A stretch of 64,000 bases of DNA from Bretschneidera sinensis (Eukaryota > Streptophyta > Magnoliopsida > Brassicales > Akaniaceae): the NCBI GenBank assembly GCA_023935145.1, contig CM043705.1, forward strand, positions 23,843,290 through 23,907,289. The letters are read 5' to 3'. Both the position numbers and the translations under genes were made by a program. The notes under the pieces are model-generated. The model was not told the DNA's origin, did no database searches, and worked only from the letters and a program-made list of their open reading frames with translations. Positions 9,828 to 21,694 of the stretch are shown here, piece after piece (the first letter of the stretch is position 1; every line of letters begins with the position of its first letter).

Positions 9828-11090
9828 TCAGTGAGCAGAGGAGTCAAAGCTGTCTCAAAGAAGATCCTGAAGCTCGGCTAAAAAGCCTATTGTGTACTCC
9901 TGGTGTAACTCGAAATCGTCTCGGAGTGTGCGGAGGTCGCGATGCATGTGATCGATAGAAGAGCATAAGCTCTGGAACTCGGACTGCATAGGCAGTTGGA
10001 GGCTCACCATAGCCTAAAGTATGTCATCGTATCTAGCCTAACCAGAACTAGAGCCATCGTACTGTGGACTAGGTGCTCGTGCGTTAGTTTCCATAGCAGT
10101 GGGAGGAGCTGCATTACCAGGAACCTCGTCGTCCACCTCGCTGTTGTCACCCTCTCCAATCCTAATGTTCCTCCCAGCCTTGGAGTAGATCATCCCATCT
10201 CGGATCGTGCACTCGATCTTTTCTAAGGAAGGGACATTAATGATGTCTTTGGGACCGATGTCTTGAGCCTCTGAGGTGGGTAGAGGGACTCAAAAATGCT
10301 GGAAGATTAGGGTGATGAGCATCCGGAGTCACTCGCTTCACCATTAATCATGTTGGTGAGTACTAAGGGGTAGATATTGAAATGGTGTTCTGTTTTGATA
10401 TACAAAATCAATACCACATCTATCTTGGAAAGATAGCCCCTGATTCCCTAGTCTCGGGTGGATGGTCCAACTCACAATGAGATTGAATAATTTTGAGTTG
10501 AGGAGCATATTATTACATTGGTGAAATGTAGTGGGCCTAAAAATGTAGTTAGGGTCGCCCATAACAATCTGGCACGCCTCTTCATAATCAAAGTTGTCTG
10601 GCTATCTATCCAAACTCTATTGGACCCCTCCCATAGGGATCCTCAGAATATTGACCAGTAGGTCAGTATTCACCTTAAATTCTACGCCCATGACCCTAGT
10701 TTTAAACCTAAGAGTTAGTTGACTCGGTTTAACCAGGTTGGCATAAAATTGGTGAATCAGGCAAGGGTAATATTTCTGGTGCATTTTGACAAGTGGTATC
10801 AAGTATATCACCTCAAAAGCAGGTAATATATCGAAACTTGCATGACGAATAGGATCAAAATTGATGAATCTACTCGTCATGATTTTCTTGTTACAGATGA
10901 CGGAGTTACACTTGCTCTTAGCGGTGAGGCTCCAAAAGAGCGAGTCATCGAGCTCAGTTCGTGTCTTTTTGCTCGATGAACCAGCAACTCCCTTTCTCTT
11001 AGCATCTGATGCCGAGGATTTTGTAGACCGAGGCCTTGTAGGCGTGTGAGGTCCTCCAACAATGGTTTTGATGTGTATTCTTTCAGACAT
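9828..11090 (-). pseudogene. Extra ORF in env position of copia element (minus copy)
   Basis: The ORF starts at the ATG at 11090 (MSERIHIKTIVGGPH) and ends at the TGA at 9830-9828, about 420 codons with a few stops and shifts (first stop near 10617). A basic, serine-rich N-terminus (SSSKKTR) is followed by a globular part with HQKYYPCLIHQFYANLVK and VEFKVNTDLLVNILRIP. Next come IMGDPNYIFRPTTF and SWTIHPRLG-like stretches and an acidic linker, then a heptad-rich C-terminus (FQSL, LRDDFELH, LAELQDL). The FYANL and V-F-N-LL-IP pattern resembles the 'putative plant transposon protein' domain found near plant retroelements. I am not certain of that match. No membrane segment is seen, so an envelope role is not supported. 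The function is unknown. Confidence 0.65.
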
Positions 11091-11281
11091 TTTGGGGAAA
11101 GAGATTTGAGAAATGTGGAGATTTTAACCGTGAATATTTGAAATGGAGGTGATTTGAGGTATGATTGAAGGTGCTATGTGTTGTTTTTTTTAGAGATTTT
11201 GGACTGAAATCAAGGTTTTTCTAGAGAGAGAAAGCTTAATGTTTTTCAAAAATGGAGTGAAAATTGAAAAATCTGAAGAAA

Positions 11282-11290
11282 CTATTTATA
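11282..11290 (-). promoter_or_regulatory. TATA box of putative internal promoter (minus copy)
   Basis: On the minus strand the text after the last palindrome reads GGTATCGCGATTCTATAAATAG. The TATA-like CTATAAATA lies about 190 bp before the ORF start at 11090. The same 20-odd bases occur in the plus copy at 61485-61506, so the arrangement is a family trait. Confidence 0.55.
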
Positions 11291-11301
11291 GAATCGCGAT
11301 A

Positions 11302-11586
11302 CCAGTTGACTGGGTTAGGGTAGCATTCAAATGGGTCCTTCATAATTTGGGGATTTTTCAACATACCAGTTGACTAGTCGGGACACCAGTCGATTGGGTA
11401 AACTGGCATAGATACACCAGTCGACTGGGTGAACCATACCAATTGACTGGGTATGCCACCAAAATTTCAAATTTTGGCTCCAAACAATGTCTTGTAGTAC
11501 CAATCGATTGGATGCTTTATACTAGTCGACTGGTAAAATGGGAAGTGGAATAACAGTTGACTGGGGTCAAAATACTAGTCGACTAG
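11302..11586. promoter_or_regulatory. Palindrome cluster between copia pol and extra ORF (minus copy)
   Basis: Nine matches or near matches to CCAGTCGACTGG are visible. They lie at 11302, 11366, 11386, 11417 (perfect), 11439, 11500, 11522, 11553 and 11575, each 12 bp. Most variants differ by C-to-T or G-to-A. The cluster lies immediately upstream, in element direction, of the TATA box and extra ORF. Confidence 0.65.
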
Positions 11587-11735
11587 GTTCTTCAGAAAAT
11601 TAAAATTTTGAGCTCTATCTTGAAATTTTAACAAGAAATTGTTTATCTATGCCATCTTGAGTGAGAGATATATTAAATAAGAGTTAATATTCATTCATTA
11701 GATATCAAATATGCATATGATGAATGTTAATGCAA

Positions 11736-14317
11736 TCAAACATACATTTTATCATGGTTTATCAAGCCCATCAATACTCTAATCTTGCAAAAGCTATCTT
11801 CACTTAAGTGTTTTGTAAGAGTATCAGCTATTTGATCTTCTAAAGGAATGAATTCTAGTCTAATATCACTCTTTTGAGCATGGTTTCTTATAAAGTGATG
11901 TCTTATTTCTATGTGTTTGGCTATAGAATGTTGAATAGGATTTTTGGTCAAGTTGATAGCACTAGTGTTATCATAATGAATTGGTATATCCTTAAAGTTC
12001 ATGCCATAGTCTTCTAATTGTTGTTTCATCCACAACACTTGTGCACAACAACTTCCAGCTGCTTCATATTCTGCTTTGGCAGTTGATAGTGCAATTGAAT
12101 TTGGTTCATTGGAAAACCAAGAGGTTAACATTGCACCTAAAAATTGACATGTTCCACTAGTGCTTTTCTATCTAGTCTACAACCCGCAAAATCAGCATCT
12201 GAATATCTTTCAAGCTCAAAAGTTGATTTTCTAGAATACCATAACCCTAGGTTTTGAGTCCCTTGTAGTTATCTAAGGATTTTTTTACTGCAATTACATG
12301 TGATTCTTTAGGATTAGCTTGAAATCTAGCACACATGCATACACTAAACATTATATTAGGTCTACTTGCAGTTAAATAAAGTAAAGCTCCTATCATACTT
12401 CTATAAGTTTTAGTATCTACACACTTACCTTCCTTATCTAGGTCAAGTTTTGTAGAGGTGCTCATAGGAGTGCCAATCGACTTTGAACTTTCCATCCCGA
12501 ACCTCTTTAATAGGTCCTTGGTATACTTTGATTGATTGGTGAGGATGCCTTCTTTCAATTGTTTAATTTGAATTCCAAGAAAGTAGGTAAGCTCCCCATC
12601 ATGCTCATTTCAAATTCACCTTGCATGCACTTAGCAAACTCTTAACACATAGATTAATTAGTAACACCAAATATAATATCATTAACATATATTTGGACTA
12701 GTAGTGTCTCATTTTTGTGAGTTTTTGTGAAGAGAGTTGTGTCTATTTTTCCTCTTGTAAAATCATTTTCAAGCAAAAATTTACTTAGTCTTTCATACTA
12801 TGCTCTTAGAACTTACTTCAAATCATAGAGAGCTTTAGAAAGCTTATAAAAATGGTTTGGAAGACTAGGATTTTTAAATCTAAGAGGTTTCTCAAAATGC
12901 GCATCTTCTTCTATAAAGCCATTTAAAAAGGAGCTTTTTACATCCATTTGAAATAGCTTAAACTTATTAAAGCATGCAAAGGCTAATAGCATACGAATAG
13001 CTTCTAATCTAGCTATGGGAGCATAGGTCTCATCAAAATCTATTCACTCTTCTTGATTATTTCCCTTAGCAACTAGTCTAACCTTATTCCTAGTTACTAT
13101 TTCATTTTAATCCATCTTATTTCTAAATACCCATTTAGTTTCTATTATAGTGTGATTCTTTGGTCTAGGAACTAGATTCCATACTTTGTTTCTTTCAAAT
13201 TGATTTATTTCTTCTTGTATAGCATTTATCCAATCAACATCCTTCTCAGCTTCTAAAAATATCTTAGGTTCTACTTAAGATAAATAAGCTACACAATTGC
13301 AAATATTTCTAATAGAGGAACGAGTTCTTACCCCTTGTGAAGGATCACCAATCACTTGATCGATTGGATGATAATTCACATACCTCCAATCTTTGGGAAG
13401 ACTGTCCTCTTGTTGACTTGAAGATGGTTGATCAAGATTGTGAGTGTCTACCTCTTGATTTAATTGAGGTTCATTCTCCTTCGGGTCAACAATGGGAGTA
13501 GGTGTTTCTATCCTTGGAATGAAATATGTATCATCATTAAAAGAACCTACTCTACTACTAATTGGGTTAGACTCATCAAAGGTTACATGTACGAATTCTT
13601 CAACCACTAGAGTTCTCTTGTTAAAAACTCTATAAGCTTTACTAGAGGTTGAATATCCTAAGAATATCCCCTCATCGGTCTTGGAGTCAAATTTACCCAA
13701 GTTAGTTTTATTATTATTTAGAATAAAACATTTGCAACCAAAGGCGCAAAAATAAAAGATATTAGGCTTTCTACCTTTCATAATTCATATGGAGTTTTGT
13801 TAAGCATAGGCCTAATTAAAAACTATTTAAAACATAGCAAGAAGTGTTTATAGCTTCCACCCTAAAGTATTTTGACAAACTATTTTCACACAGCATTGTT
13901 CTCGCAAGCTCTTCTAGAACTCTATTTTTCCTCTCAATAGCTCTATTTTGTTGAACAATTCTAGGTGCTGAAAAATTGTGATCAATTCCATTTTCATTAC
14001 AAAATTTTGAAAAGCTTTGGTTTTCAAATTCCTTTCCATGATCACTTCTTATACTATAAATAAAAATTCTTTTTTCATTTTGAACCTTTTACAAAAGTTC
14101 ACAAGTCCTTTGTAAGCTTCATCCTTGTAAGCAATAAAAATAACAAAGGTATATCTTGAATAGTCATCAACAATAACAAGAGCATATTGATGGCCACCTA
14201 GACTTATAGTACTTAATGGACCAAACAAGTCCATATGTAGAAGTTCCAATGGTCTAGTAGTTGAGACTATATTTTTTGATTTAAAAGAAATTCTAGTTTG
14301 TTTTCCCATTTGACAAG
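11736..14317 (-). pseudogene. Copia pol: integrase, RT and RNase H (minus copy, decayed)
   Basis: Minus-strand reading from 14317 gives ACQMGKQTRISF and HMDLFGP (start of the integrase core, first catalytic D), then PQ-NG-ER near 13935, and KGRKPNIFYFCAFGCKCF with the GIFLGYS segment (13781-13275). The RT follows (TKWVF, RLVAKG, FDETYAPIARLEAIR, LFQMDVKSSFLNG, near 13140-12900) and its catalytic box at 12689-12678 reads YVND instead of YVDD. RNase H spans 12131-11736 (STAKAEYEAAGSC, DNTSAINLTKNPIQH, KHIEIRHHFIR). Several stops and frameshifts occur. The protein would reverse-transcribe and integrate the element if intact. Confidence 0.85.
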
Positions 14318-15685
14318 TGATGAACGAATATTTGTCCTAGTATTTTGTATGCTTTTCAAGAATTTATTTATATGTTTAGCTTAGAAATTGTTACTTTGAT
14401 TTGTTTTTCGTTGTTTTACAGGTTCACAAGCACTTGGAAAGGAGTTTCACTAATTTGCCAGAATTGCCCATACAGATCAGTCATTTTTGTGGATTAAACT
14501 ATATTGATTTAGGAAGAACCAGGAGAAGATCTATATATACTTGGAAAGATCCGGATGTCTTTTTTTTGGAAAATTTTATGGCTCGTAAATACGATTTTTC
14601 TAGAGAAAGTTATGGTAGTTTTAGCATAACCAGGCCTGGATAATAGCAGAAGCACACGACCCGGACAGAAACCCTAGGTCGGCTTTTCTGCCTACAAATC
14701 TATCTCCATATAGCTATATATAGGAATTTTTAGACTTAGAGTTCTAAGGAGATGACGACAGTTCTTGGAGAGATATTATCAAGAGGAGTTTTGGGAGATT
14801 GAAGGAGGAGACATTTTCTTTCATCAAGACTGCTTATCAAGAGATTGAAGACGACGATCAATCACTTCATGACTTTAAGGATTCATCTTATAATTCGGGA
14901 AGAAATTTATCTTTATTCCTTTCATACTTCAATATGCTTGTAACCCTAGTATTTGAATTATGTGATTGGGATTTAAACATTAATGGCTGAACGCATTGTT
15001 GGGCGTTCGACTTAGCTGCCTTGATTGTTTTGGATATTTTGGTGGATTTAGTTTTATGAAATTTTCCAGATTATTTCTTATTCAATATCCTTCATATGTT
15101 GCTTGTGGATTGGCCATTTATTATTGATAGTTAAGGTTAATATTTGAGATTAGATTGAGGACAAATCATCTAGACCTAATTAACCTTTCTTGAATAGGAA
15201 TTTAAATCAGGATTCAAATCAAATTGTGATTTAGGTGATTGCGTTTTTCTCATACTTAATTTCACTAATTAATTAATAAACTTGATCCATGGGATTTAAT
15301 TAATTAGTTATAAATTGAGAATAAAAACGATCAATGACATTCTTTAGTCTTAGAGAAAATACTAATAATCTTGGATGTTGATTAATTCTTTATATTCACC
15401 AAATGTTCCAATTCATGATTGGATGGCAAGCTAAACTCCCAATTGTTCTCATTAATTATACTCATCTCTTCATAATTCGTTTTGTTTAATTTACTTAATT
15501 GTTTTTATTTCAATTTTCTCTTCATCAATCTTTTAATTAGAGTGTTTAGGATTTAATTTCAGAGTTTGTTTTAGTAATTTATGATTTAAACCACAGCAAT
15601 TCCTGAGAGATCGACCTCGAGAATAAACTCATCGCAAGACTATTTGTGATTCGTGCACTTGCGAGTATTTAAAATTTGCATATCA
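14318..15685 (+). repeat. Athila-like LTR1
   Basis: It starts TGATGAACG at 14318 and ends ATATCA at 15685, just before the primer site. It matches LTR2 (20264 onward) with roughly one mismatch in ten over the first 170 bp, judged by eye. A TATA box (CTATATATAGG) lies at about 14714. The left flank ACAAG (14313-14317) would be the target duplication, but no partner was found. Confidence 0.85.
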
Positions 15686-15691
15686 AGTTTT

Positions 15692-15709
15692 TGGCACCGT
15701 TGCCGGGGA
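15692..15709 (+). promoter_or_regulatory. Primer binding site, Athila type
   Basis: TGGCACCGTTGCCGGGGA follows LTR1 by six bases. Athila/Tat elements typically use a TGGCGCCGTTGCC site, usually assigned to tRNA-Asp. Here one CG has become CA. Confidence 0.8.
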
Positions 15710-15912
15710 ATTGACGTTTAATTCTTTAGTTATTTTCTTTGTTTTTATTTTTATTTTATTTCTTTTAGGTGTAATTTTTATTTCTTTTATTTCGTCAAAT
15801 TTTCTTTATTTGCTTCTTGATTTTCTTGATTTAAATTGGCATTAATTTGTTTCTTGATTTTCGCTCTGTTGAATCTTGGTAACTTAATTTTTCTTTTGTT
15901 TTCTTCAGGTAC

Positions 15913-17260
15913 ATGCACGGTAGAAGATCCCAAGGGAGAAATCTAGTGCCAGCAACTGACAACATCCATAGGCTAAGGGAGATGTTACAGCCTACGGAAG
16001 AAGAAGAAAAGGTTGAGGGAATAGAAAAAGAGGAGCCTGAAAGAATGGAAGGAGCTAAAAGACAAATTATGATGAAGGAGTATGCAAGGCCGATCATCGG
16101 CACTTCCACATCTTGCATGCCATTGGGGGAAGCTGCACGGAATTATAAGATACAAAATATCCACTTTAGCATGCTCCCTTCATTCTACGGAATTCCAAAT
16201 GAAGACCCATTAAACTTCATAAGGGATTTCTACGCAATAGTGCAGACTTTTCCTCTACAGGAGCTGAATGAGGATCAACTAAGGATGAGATGCTTCCCCT
16301 ACACATTAAAAGATAGAGCAAGAGCATGGTTGATGACTCTTCCACTTGGTTCTTTGACTACATGGGAAGTGGTCTACAATCGGTTCATGAACAAATTCTA
16401 CTCCTAGCAGAAGACCACTGAGTTGAGAACTAAGATTGCCATGTTCTCATAAATGGAGGGAGAACCCTTCCATGAAGCATGGGACAGGTTCAAGATGCTT
16501 CTAATCTAGTTTCCCCACCATCATTACCTATTAAAGCTACAAAATCAATTCTTCTATGATGAATTAACACAACAGTGTCAATATACGATTGATAACTCTG
16601 TCGGTGCAGCCATGGGAGAAAAGACTGCTGCGGAGACATGCGAGCTGTATAAGATGTTGGGTGCTAATTCCCAACAAAAGAGTGTAAGAGGAAGAAGAGT
16701 TGGGGTTAATGAATTGAGCTCCAGCAATGATATGGCAATATAACTTACAGAGTTGACCAAACAAGTCAAACTTCTCACTGCCACAAACATGCCCAATCAT
16801 GAGGTATGTGGAGATTGTGGGGTTTTTTTGTCACGATGCTAACACTTGCTCTTTGTCTTATGAATCTTATGTAGGAAATGAACAAGAACAAGTTAATGCA
16901 ATAGAGTCTTACTAACCTAGGCCGAGGAATGATCCATATTCTAACACCTACAACCCTGGGTGGAGAAATCATCCCAATTTCTCCTTGAAGACTAACAACG
17001 CTCCGGTATATGCTCCAAGTTCAAGACCAGTTCAATATCAAAACCGAGTTGTACCACCCAATAAGCATAGAAATCCAACTTTGGAGGAGAACTTGAGTGC
17101 TTTTGTTCAAGTTAGCAAAGAGAACCATGAGAGACATAGCCAAAGGTTAGATTCCTTAGAGGCATCAACGAAGAGGGTGAAACTATAGTAGGGAAACTTG
17201 CGGAATAATTGCAAGTACATCAAAAAGGGAAGTTGCCTAGCCAACCTAAGTAAGCAAAGG
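15913..17260 (+). pseudogene. Athila-like Gag (internal 1)
   Basis: The capsid-type protein would package element RNA. The start at 15913 gives MHGRRSQGRNLV and an acidic leader, then the gag domain (FSMLPSFYGIPNEDP, LRMRCFPYTLKDRARAWL, LPLGSLTTWEVVYNRFMNKF). The first stop is at 16405, and the same frame goes on with GEPFHEAWDRFKMLL, MGEKTAAETCELY and a damaged zinc-knuckle region near 16800 (VCGDCGVF). The C-terminal NPGW/HPNFS region is near 16950-16990 and a TLEENLSAFVQ segment near 17080. Many of the stops are TAG or TGA and fit C-to-T or G-to-A change from CAG, CAA or TGG codons. The second copy at 27180 is almost the same. Confidence 0.85.
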
Positions 17261-17268
17261 CTATCACA

Positions 17269-18080
17269 GTGCTACGAAGTGGTAAAATTCTTAACAATTC
17301 TGATGAAAAAATTTCTTATGACTTGCCATGTGATGCAGGAAAATCAATTGAGAAGCAAAAGGAGCACGATGCTCCTAAAGGAAATCCAGCTGAAGATCCA
17401 CAATCTTCTCAAACATCTGAGGAGAGCAAGGAGAATGAGCCTTCTTCCTTCACGACACCGCACAAGGCAACCGAGCCTTACAGGCCTCCTATTCCTTATC
17501 CAAGCCGTCTGAAGGATGTTAAACATGATAAGCAATTTTCTGATATTTTGACATGCTTTCTAAAGTGAATATTAATTTGCCTCTCTTGGATGTTATCAGG
17601 AATTTTCCATCATATGCGAAATTCTTTAAGGAACTTAACACCAAAAAGAGGAAATATGAGAAGAACGCGAAAGTGATGGTGTCAGAAGTTGCTAGTGCGG
17701 TGCTCCAACAAAGCTTGCCACCTAAGCTAAAAGATCCCAAAAGTTTCATCATCAACATCACAATGGAAAACAAGAAGGTCGTCGAAGCATTACTAGACTT
17801 AGGAGAAAGTATAAATCTCATGCCATATTCTATATACTTGCAACTAAGTTTGGGGGAGCTTAAATCAACAACTATGTCCCTTCAACTCACTGACAGGTCA
17901 GTTAAACATCCTAAGGGAATAGTTGAGGATATATTAGTGTAGGTAGACAAAGTGATTGTGCCTGTTGATTTCATGGCATTGGAAATTGAAGGAACCCCAT
18001 CTAAGTACAAGGAGAACACAATTCTTCTTGGTAGACCATTTATGGCCACAACCAAGACTATTATTGATCTCCATAATAAA
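17269..18080 (+). pseudogene. Athila-like aspartic protease (internal 1)
   Basis: After a linker (LRSGKILNN, then a proline-rich FTTPHKATEPYRPPIPYPSRL stretch) a one-base shift near 17555 leads into INLPLLDVIRNFPSYAKFFKEL and the protease. The active site reads LLDLGESINLMPYSIY (17790-17840), where the family has LLDLGASINLMP. The C-terminal ILLGRPFMATTKTIIDL lies near 18025-18070. The frame is stopped at 17940 and 18085. In Athila elements this domain follows gag directly and matures the polyprotein. Confidence 0.82.
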
Positions 18081-18088
18081 GGTTAACG

Positions 18089-18892
18089 ATGACAGTCTTG
18101 GGAGAGACTGTACAATTTAAAGTGTTTGATTCTTTAATCACTCCTTCTATTTCTACTAACGATAAGTGTTCTTCTATTGATTGTGTGGACTCACTTGTTT
18201 ATGACACTTATTTGCAGACAGAAATAGAGAAGAAGCTTGAAGTTGCTCTTACAACTGAGAGAGTAGAGGAAACACTATAAGAGGAGACTAAAGGGTATCA
18301 TGAGATGTTAGATAGTGCAATACCAGTGTCACCCCAAGAAAAGTCTAGCAAACCTTTAGAATTGCCAAGTTCCCTACCTAGGAAAGATACTACCCCACCT
18401 AAGCTTGAACTTAAAAAGTTACCTAAGCACCTTAAGTACATATTTCTGGGAGAGGGAGAGACATGTCCTGTGATTATTTCATCTACTTTGACCCAAACCC
18501 AAGAGGAGTTGAACATAGACATGGCAATGGCAGGAGAGAAGTGGTTACTACAACTCAATAAGTTAAAAGAGATTCGTGATGAAGCCTATGAGAATGCAAA
18601 GATCTACAAAGAATGCACTACACGTTACCATGACCAAGGCCTTATCTGTAAGTCTCTTTATCCTGGAATGAAAGTTCATTTGTTTAACACTCGTTTAAAA
18701 TTATTTCTAGGAAAATTGAAGTCAAGATGGTGCAGACCATTTTCGGTAGTCAACATTTTTTCTCATGGAGCGGTAAAGTTGCTGAACCCGAAGACTCAAG
18801 TGACATTTAAGGTCAACGGGCATCATGTGAAGCCTTACTTGGAAGGAGTCCATGAGAAGGGGGTTGTTGAGTGCATTGAGGTGCATCATTGA
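18089..18892 (+). pseudogene. Fused protease-linker and integrase C-terminus (internal deletion)
   Basis: The open frame from 18305 to 18892 (195 codons) begins with the linker that normally leads into RT ([26 protein letters not shown]). After [10 protein letters not shown] it jumps without a frame change to the end of Athila integrase ([51 protein letters not shown]). RT, RNase H, the zinc finger and the catalytic core are therefore missing between about 18500 and 18520. The frame is open across the join, so the element was probably already non-autonomous when it was amplified. The upstream piece 18089-18280 is the protease tail, separated by one stop. Confidence 0.8.
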
Positions 18893-20263
18893 GGTGCATG
18901 ATCCTAAATAAGTTTAACCAACATCTTGCTAAGACATTAAAGAAAGTGCTTGGTGGGAGGCAACCCACCTATTTGATAGAGTATGTTTTCTGTTCTTTCA
19001 TTTTCATTGTTCCCTTCTAAATGCGTGTTTGAGTTCATACATTGAGGACAATGTTTAGTTTAGGTTTGGGGGTGCAATTAGAACTTGTTGAGACAAAATT
19101 TTCATGCTACGATTTGTTTTATGGTTAGTAATCAAGTCTTTTATGCACGTTGAGTTTAATTTCTTTAACACTGACAAGTTGTTGTAAGGATTGATGCATA
19201 TTCATATTCCATAGACTGTACTCTTGATGTTGATACTAAGATGAACCTAGATCTAATGATTGAGAATCAAATAGTGGCAACTACCTAGTGAGTTATTTGA
19301 GCCATAAACATTTTATTCTGAGAGTTAGTTTCTTGGTACTCTTAAACACTCTTCGTTATGACCTTAATTATTAGATGATCTCTATAAGTTTTGCATTGAA
19401 TGCTTGGATTATATAACTCACTTGAAGTATCATGTTGTGTATTCTTATTATTTTAGTTGTATGACTTGAGTAAGAAGTCTGAGTATATGTCTATCGTTAT
19501 ACGCCCTAGTTGCCACTATCTCTGGAGAAAGATCCAAATTTCTATTAAAAAAACGAAAAAAAAGAGAAAAGAATATATATATATGAGAAACATGTCAAAA
19601 AAGGATTTGATTAGACAAGAAAGAGGACCTGAGATACTTTAAAGGTATTGAAGTCACTCTTATAAAGAGTTGAAAAGAAAGAGCTTTGGTGTAAATCAGG
19701 TTCGACCAACCACACCCATCTATGCATAGGTTTATAGTCAATATGTTTTGCTTGAGGTGTTTGACTAGGATATTATATAGGCGATGTGATAGCTTTGCAA
19801 TACTAACATTTAATTCCTTTCATGAGATCTATTTTGCGAACATATGAGCGTCCTTTGATGATATCCATATTCGTATGCGAATTTAAATTTGAAATTTCTT
19901 GTTTAGATAACTTCTATCCGCATATGCTTAATGAGTGTTTGAAACTAGGTTCGGTGTGCTTAATGAGTGAATCCTGTGAGGCCTAAAGTTGAAGCGAATT
20001 CAGATTTTGGACGTTAGGTTTGGGGGTAATTGACGTGAGGTGTTTTGAGCATTGGAACATGGATGTGCGATGTGTACTTGATTTGAGCAATGAATTGCGA
20101 AGTGTTGAGATTGCGAACATAATTGTGCATAAGATATCTAGACATGAGTCATAATAAGAATTAAGGCATGAGGGTTTTGTTGATTTAAGTTTTTAGGTTT
20201 ATTTTGTTTATGTTTTCTTTTAGTTTTGCTTAAGGAGTAGCAAAATCTAGGTTTGGGGGTATT
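18893..20263 (+). other. Athila-like 3' non-coding region and polypurine tract
   Basis: No env gene is visible. Typical Athila 3' landmarks are present: GTGGGAGGCAACCCACC near 18954, CATTGAGGACAATGT near 19040 followed by GGTTTGGGGGTGCAATT, a second GGTTTGGGGGTAATT near 20017, and the final polypurine tract TAGGTTTGGGGGTATT (20248-20263) abutting LTR2. Short open frames such as 19457-19642 are lysine-rich low-complexity sequence and not supported as genes. Confidence 0.7.
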
Positions 20264-20430
20264 TGATGAACGAATATTTATCCTAGTATTTTGTATGTTT
20301 TTCAAGTATTTATTTATATGTTTAGCTTAAGAATTTGTTACTTTGAGTTGTTTTTCGTTGTTTTACATGTTCATAAGCAGTTGGAGTGGAGTTTCACTAA
20401 ATTGCCAGAATTACCCGTATAGATCAGTAA

Positions 20431-20760
20431 TTTTTGTGGATTAAACTGTATTGATTCAGGAAGAACCAAGAGATGAGTCATATATGCTTGGAAAGATCCG
20501 GATGTCTATATTTTGGAGAATTTCACAGCTCATAAATATGATTTTTTTAAAGAAAGTTATGACAGTTTTAGTAGACAAAGGTCAAGCTATGCGTGATTTC
20601 AGCGTGGCAGAAGTGATTTTTGTGGATTAAACTATATTGATTCAGGAAGAACCAGAAAATGAGCTATATATGCTTGGAAAGATCTGGATGTTTATTTTCT
20701 AAAGAATTTTCTCGTAAATGTGATTTTTCTAGAGAAAGTTATGGCAGTTTTAGCATAACC
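20431..20760 (+). repeat. 186-bp tandem duplication in LTR2
   Basis: TTTTTGTGGATTAAACT...TTCAGGAAGAACC...GCTTGGAAAGATC occurs at 20431 and again at 20617, followed in both by a diverged AGAAAGTTATG-CAGTTTTAG end. LTR1 has one copy. Part of the extra sequence (CGTGATTTCAGCGTGGCAGAAG) recurs in the inverted LTR arm near 34620. Confidence 0.75.
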
Positions 20761-21694
20761 GGGCTTGGACAGCAGCAGAACCGGGCCTAGACAGCAGCAG
20801 AAGAACACAGTCCGAACAGAAACCCTAGGGTGACTTTTTCTGTTTACAATGCTGTCTCCATACAGCTATATATAGGAATTTTTAGACTCAGAGTTTTGGG
20901 GAGACGACAACAGTTTTTGGAGAGATATTATCAAGAGGAGTTTTGGGAGATTGAAGGAGGAGACGGTTTCTTTCATCAAGACGGCTTATCAAGAGATTGA
21001 AGACGATGATCAATCACTTCAAGACTTTGAGGATTCATCTTACAATTCGGGAAGAAATTCTATCTTTGCTCATTTTGTCCTTCAATATTCTTGTAACCCT
21101 AGTATATGAATTCTGTGATTGGGATTTAAACATGAGCGACTGAACGCATTGTTGGGCGTTTAGCTTAGCTGCCATGATTGTTTTGGATATTTTGGTGGAT
21201 TTAGTTTTATGAAATTTTCTAGTTTATTTCTAATTCAATATCCTTCATATATTGCTTGTGGATTGGCCATTTATTATTGATAGTTAAGGTTAATATTTGA
21301 GATTAGGTTGAGGACAAATCATCTAGACCTAATTAAGCTTTCTTTAATAGGAATTTAAATCTGGATTCAAATCAAATTTTGATTTAGGTGGTTGCGTTTT
21401 CGTTATACTTAATTTAACTAATTAATTGATAAATACAATCCATGGAATTTAATTAATTAGTTATAAATTGAGATAAACACGATCAATGGCATTCTCTAGT
21501 CTTAGCGAAAATACCAATAATCTTGCATGTTGATTAATTTTTTATATTCACCAAATGTTCCAATTCATGATTGGATAGCAAACTAAACTCCTAATTGTTC
21601 TCATTCATTATACTTGTCTCTTCATAATTTGTTTTGTTTAATTTACTTAATTGTTTTAGTTCAATTTTATCTTCACCAATCTTTTAATTAAAGT

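Larger units (their letters stand above)
7966..14317 (-). mobile_element. Ty1/copia element on the minus strand, 5' part lost
   Basis: Read on the minus strand, this holds integrase, RT and RNase H (14317 down to 11736), a palindrome cluster, an extra ORF (11090-9828), a polypurine tract and a 3' LTR (9127-7966). It is the same family as the plus-strand element starting at 54689: LTR, pol and extra ORF all align. Its 5' side ends exactly at 14317, within the ACQMGK codons of integrase, where an Athila-like LTR begins. The interrupted 5' part (gag, protease, 5' LTR) is not found elsewhere in the window, so it was deleted or displaced beyond it. Confidence 0.88.

Noticed and set aside
18893..20263. 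Possible env gene between integrase and LTR2, as in some Athila elements
   Set aside because: No long frame, signal peptide or membrane segment; the region shows the non-coding Athila landmarks instead.
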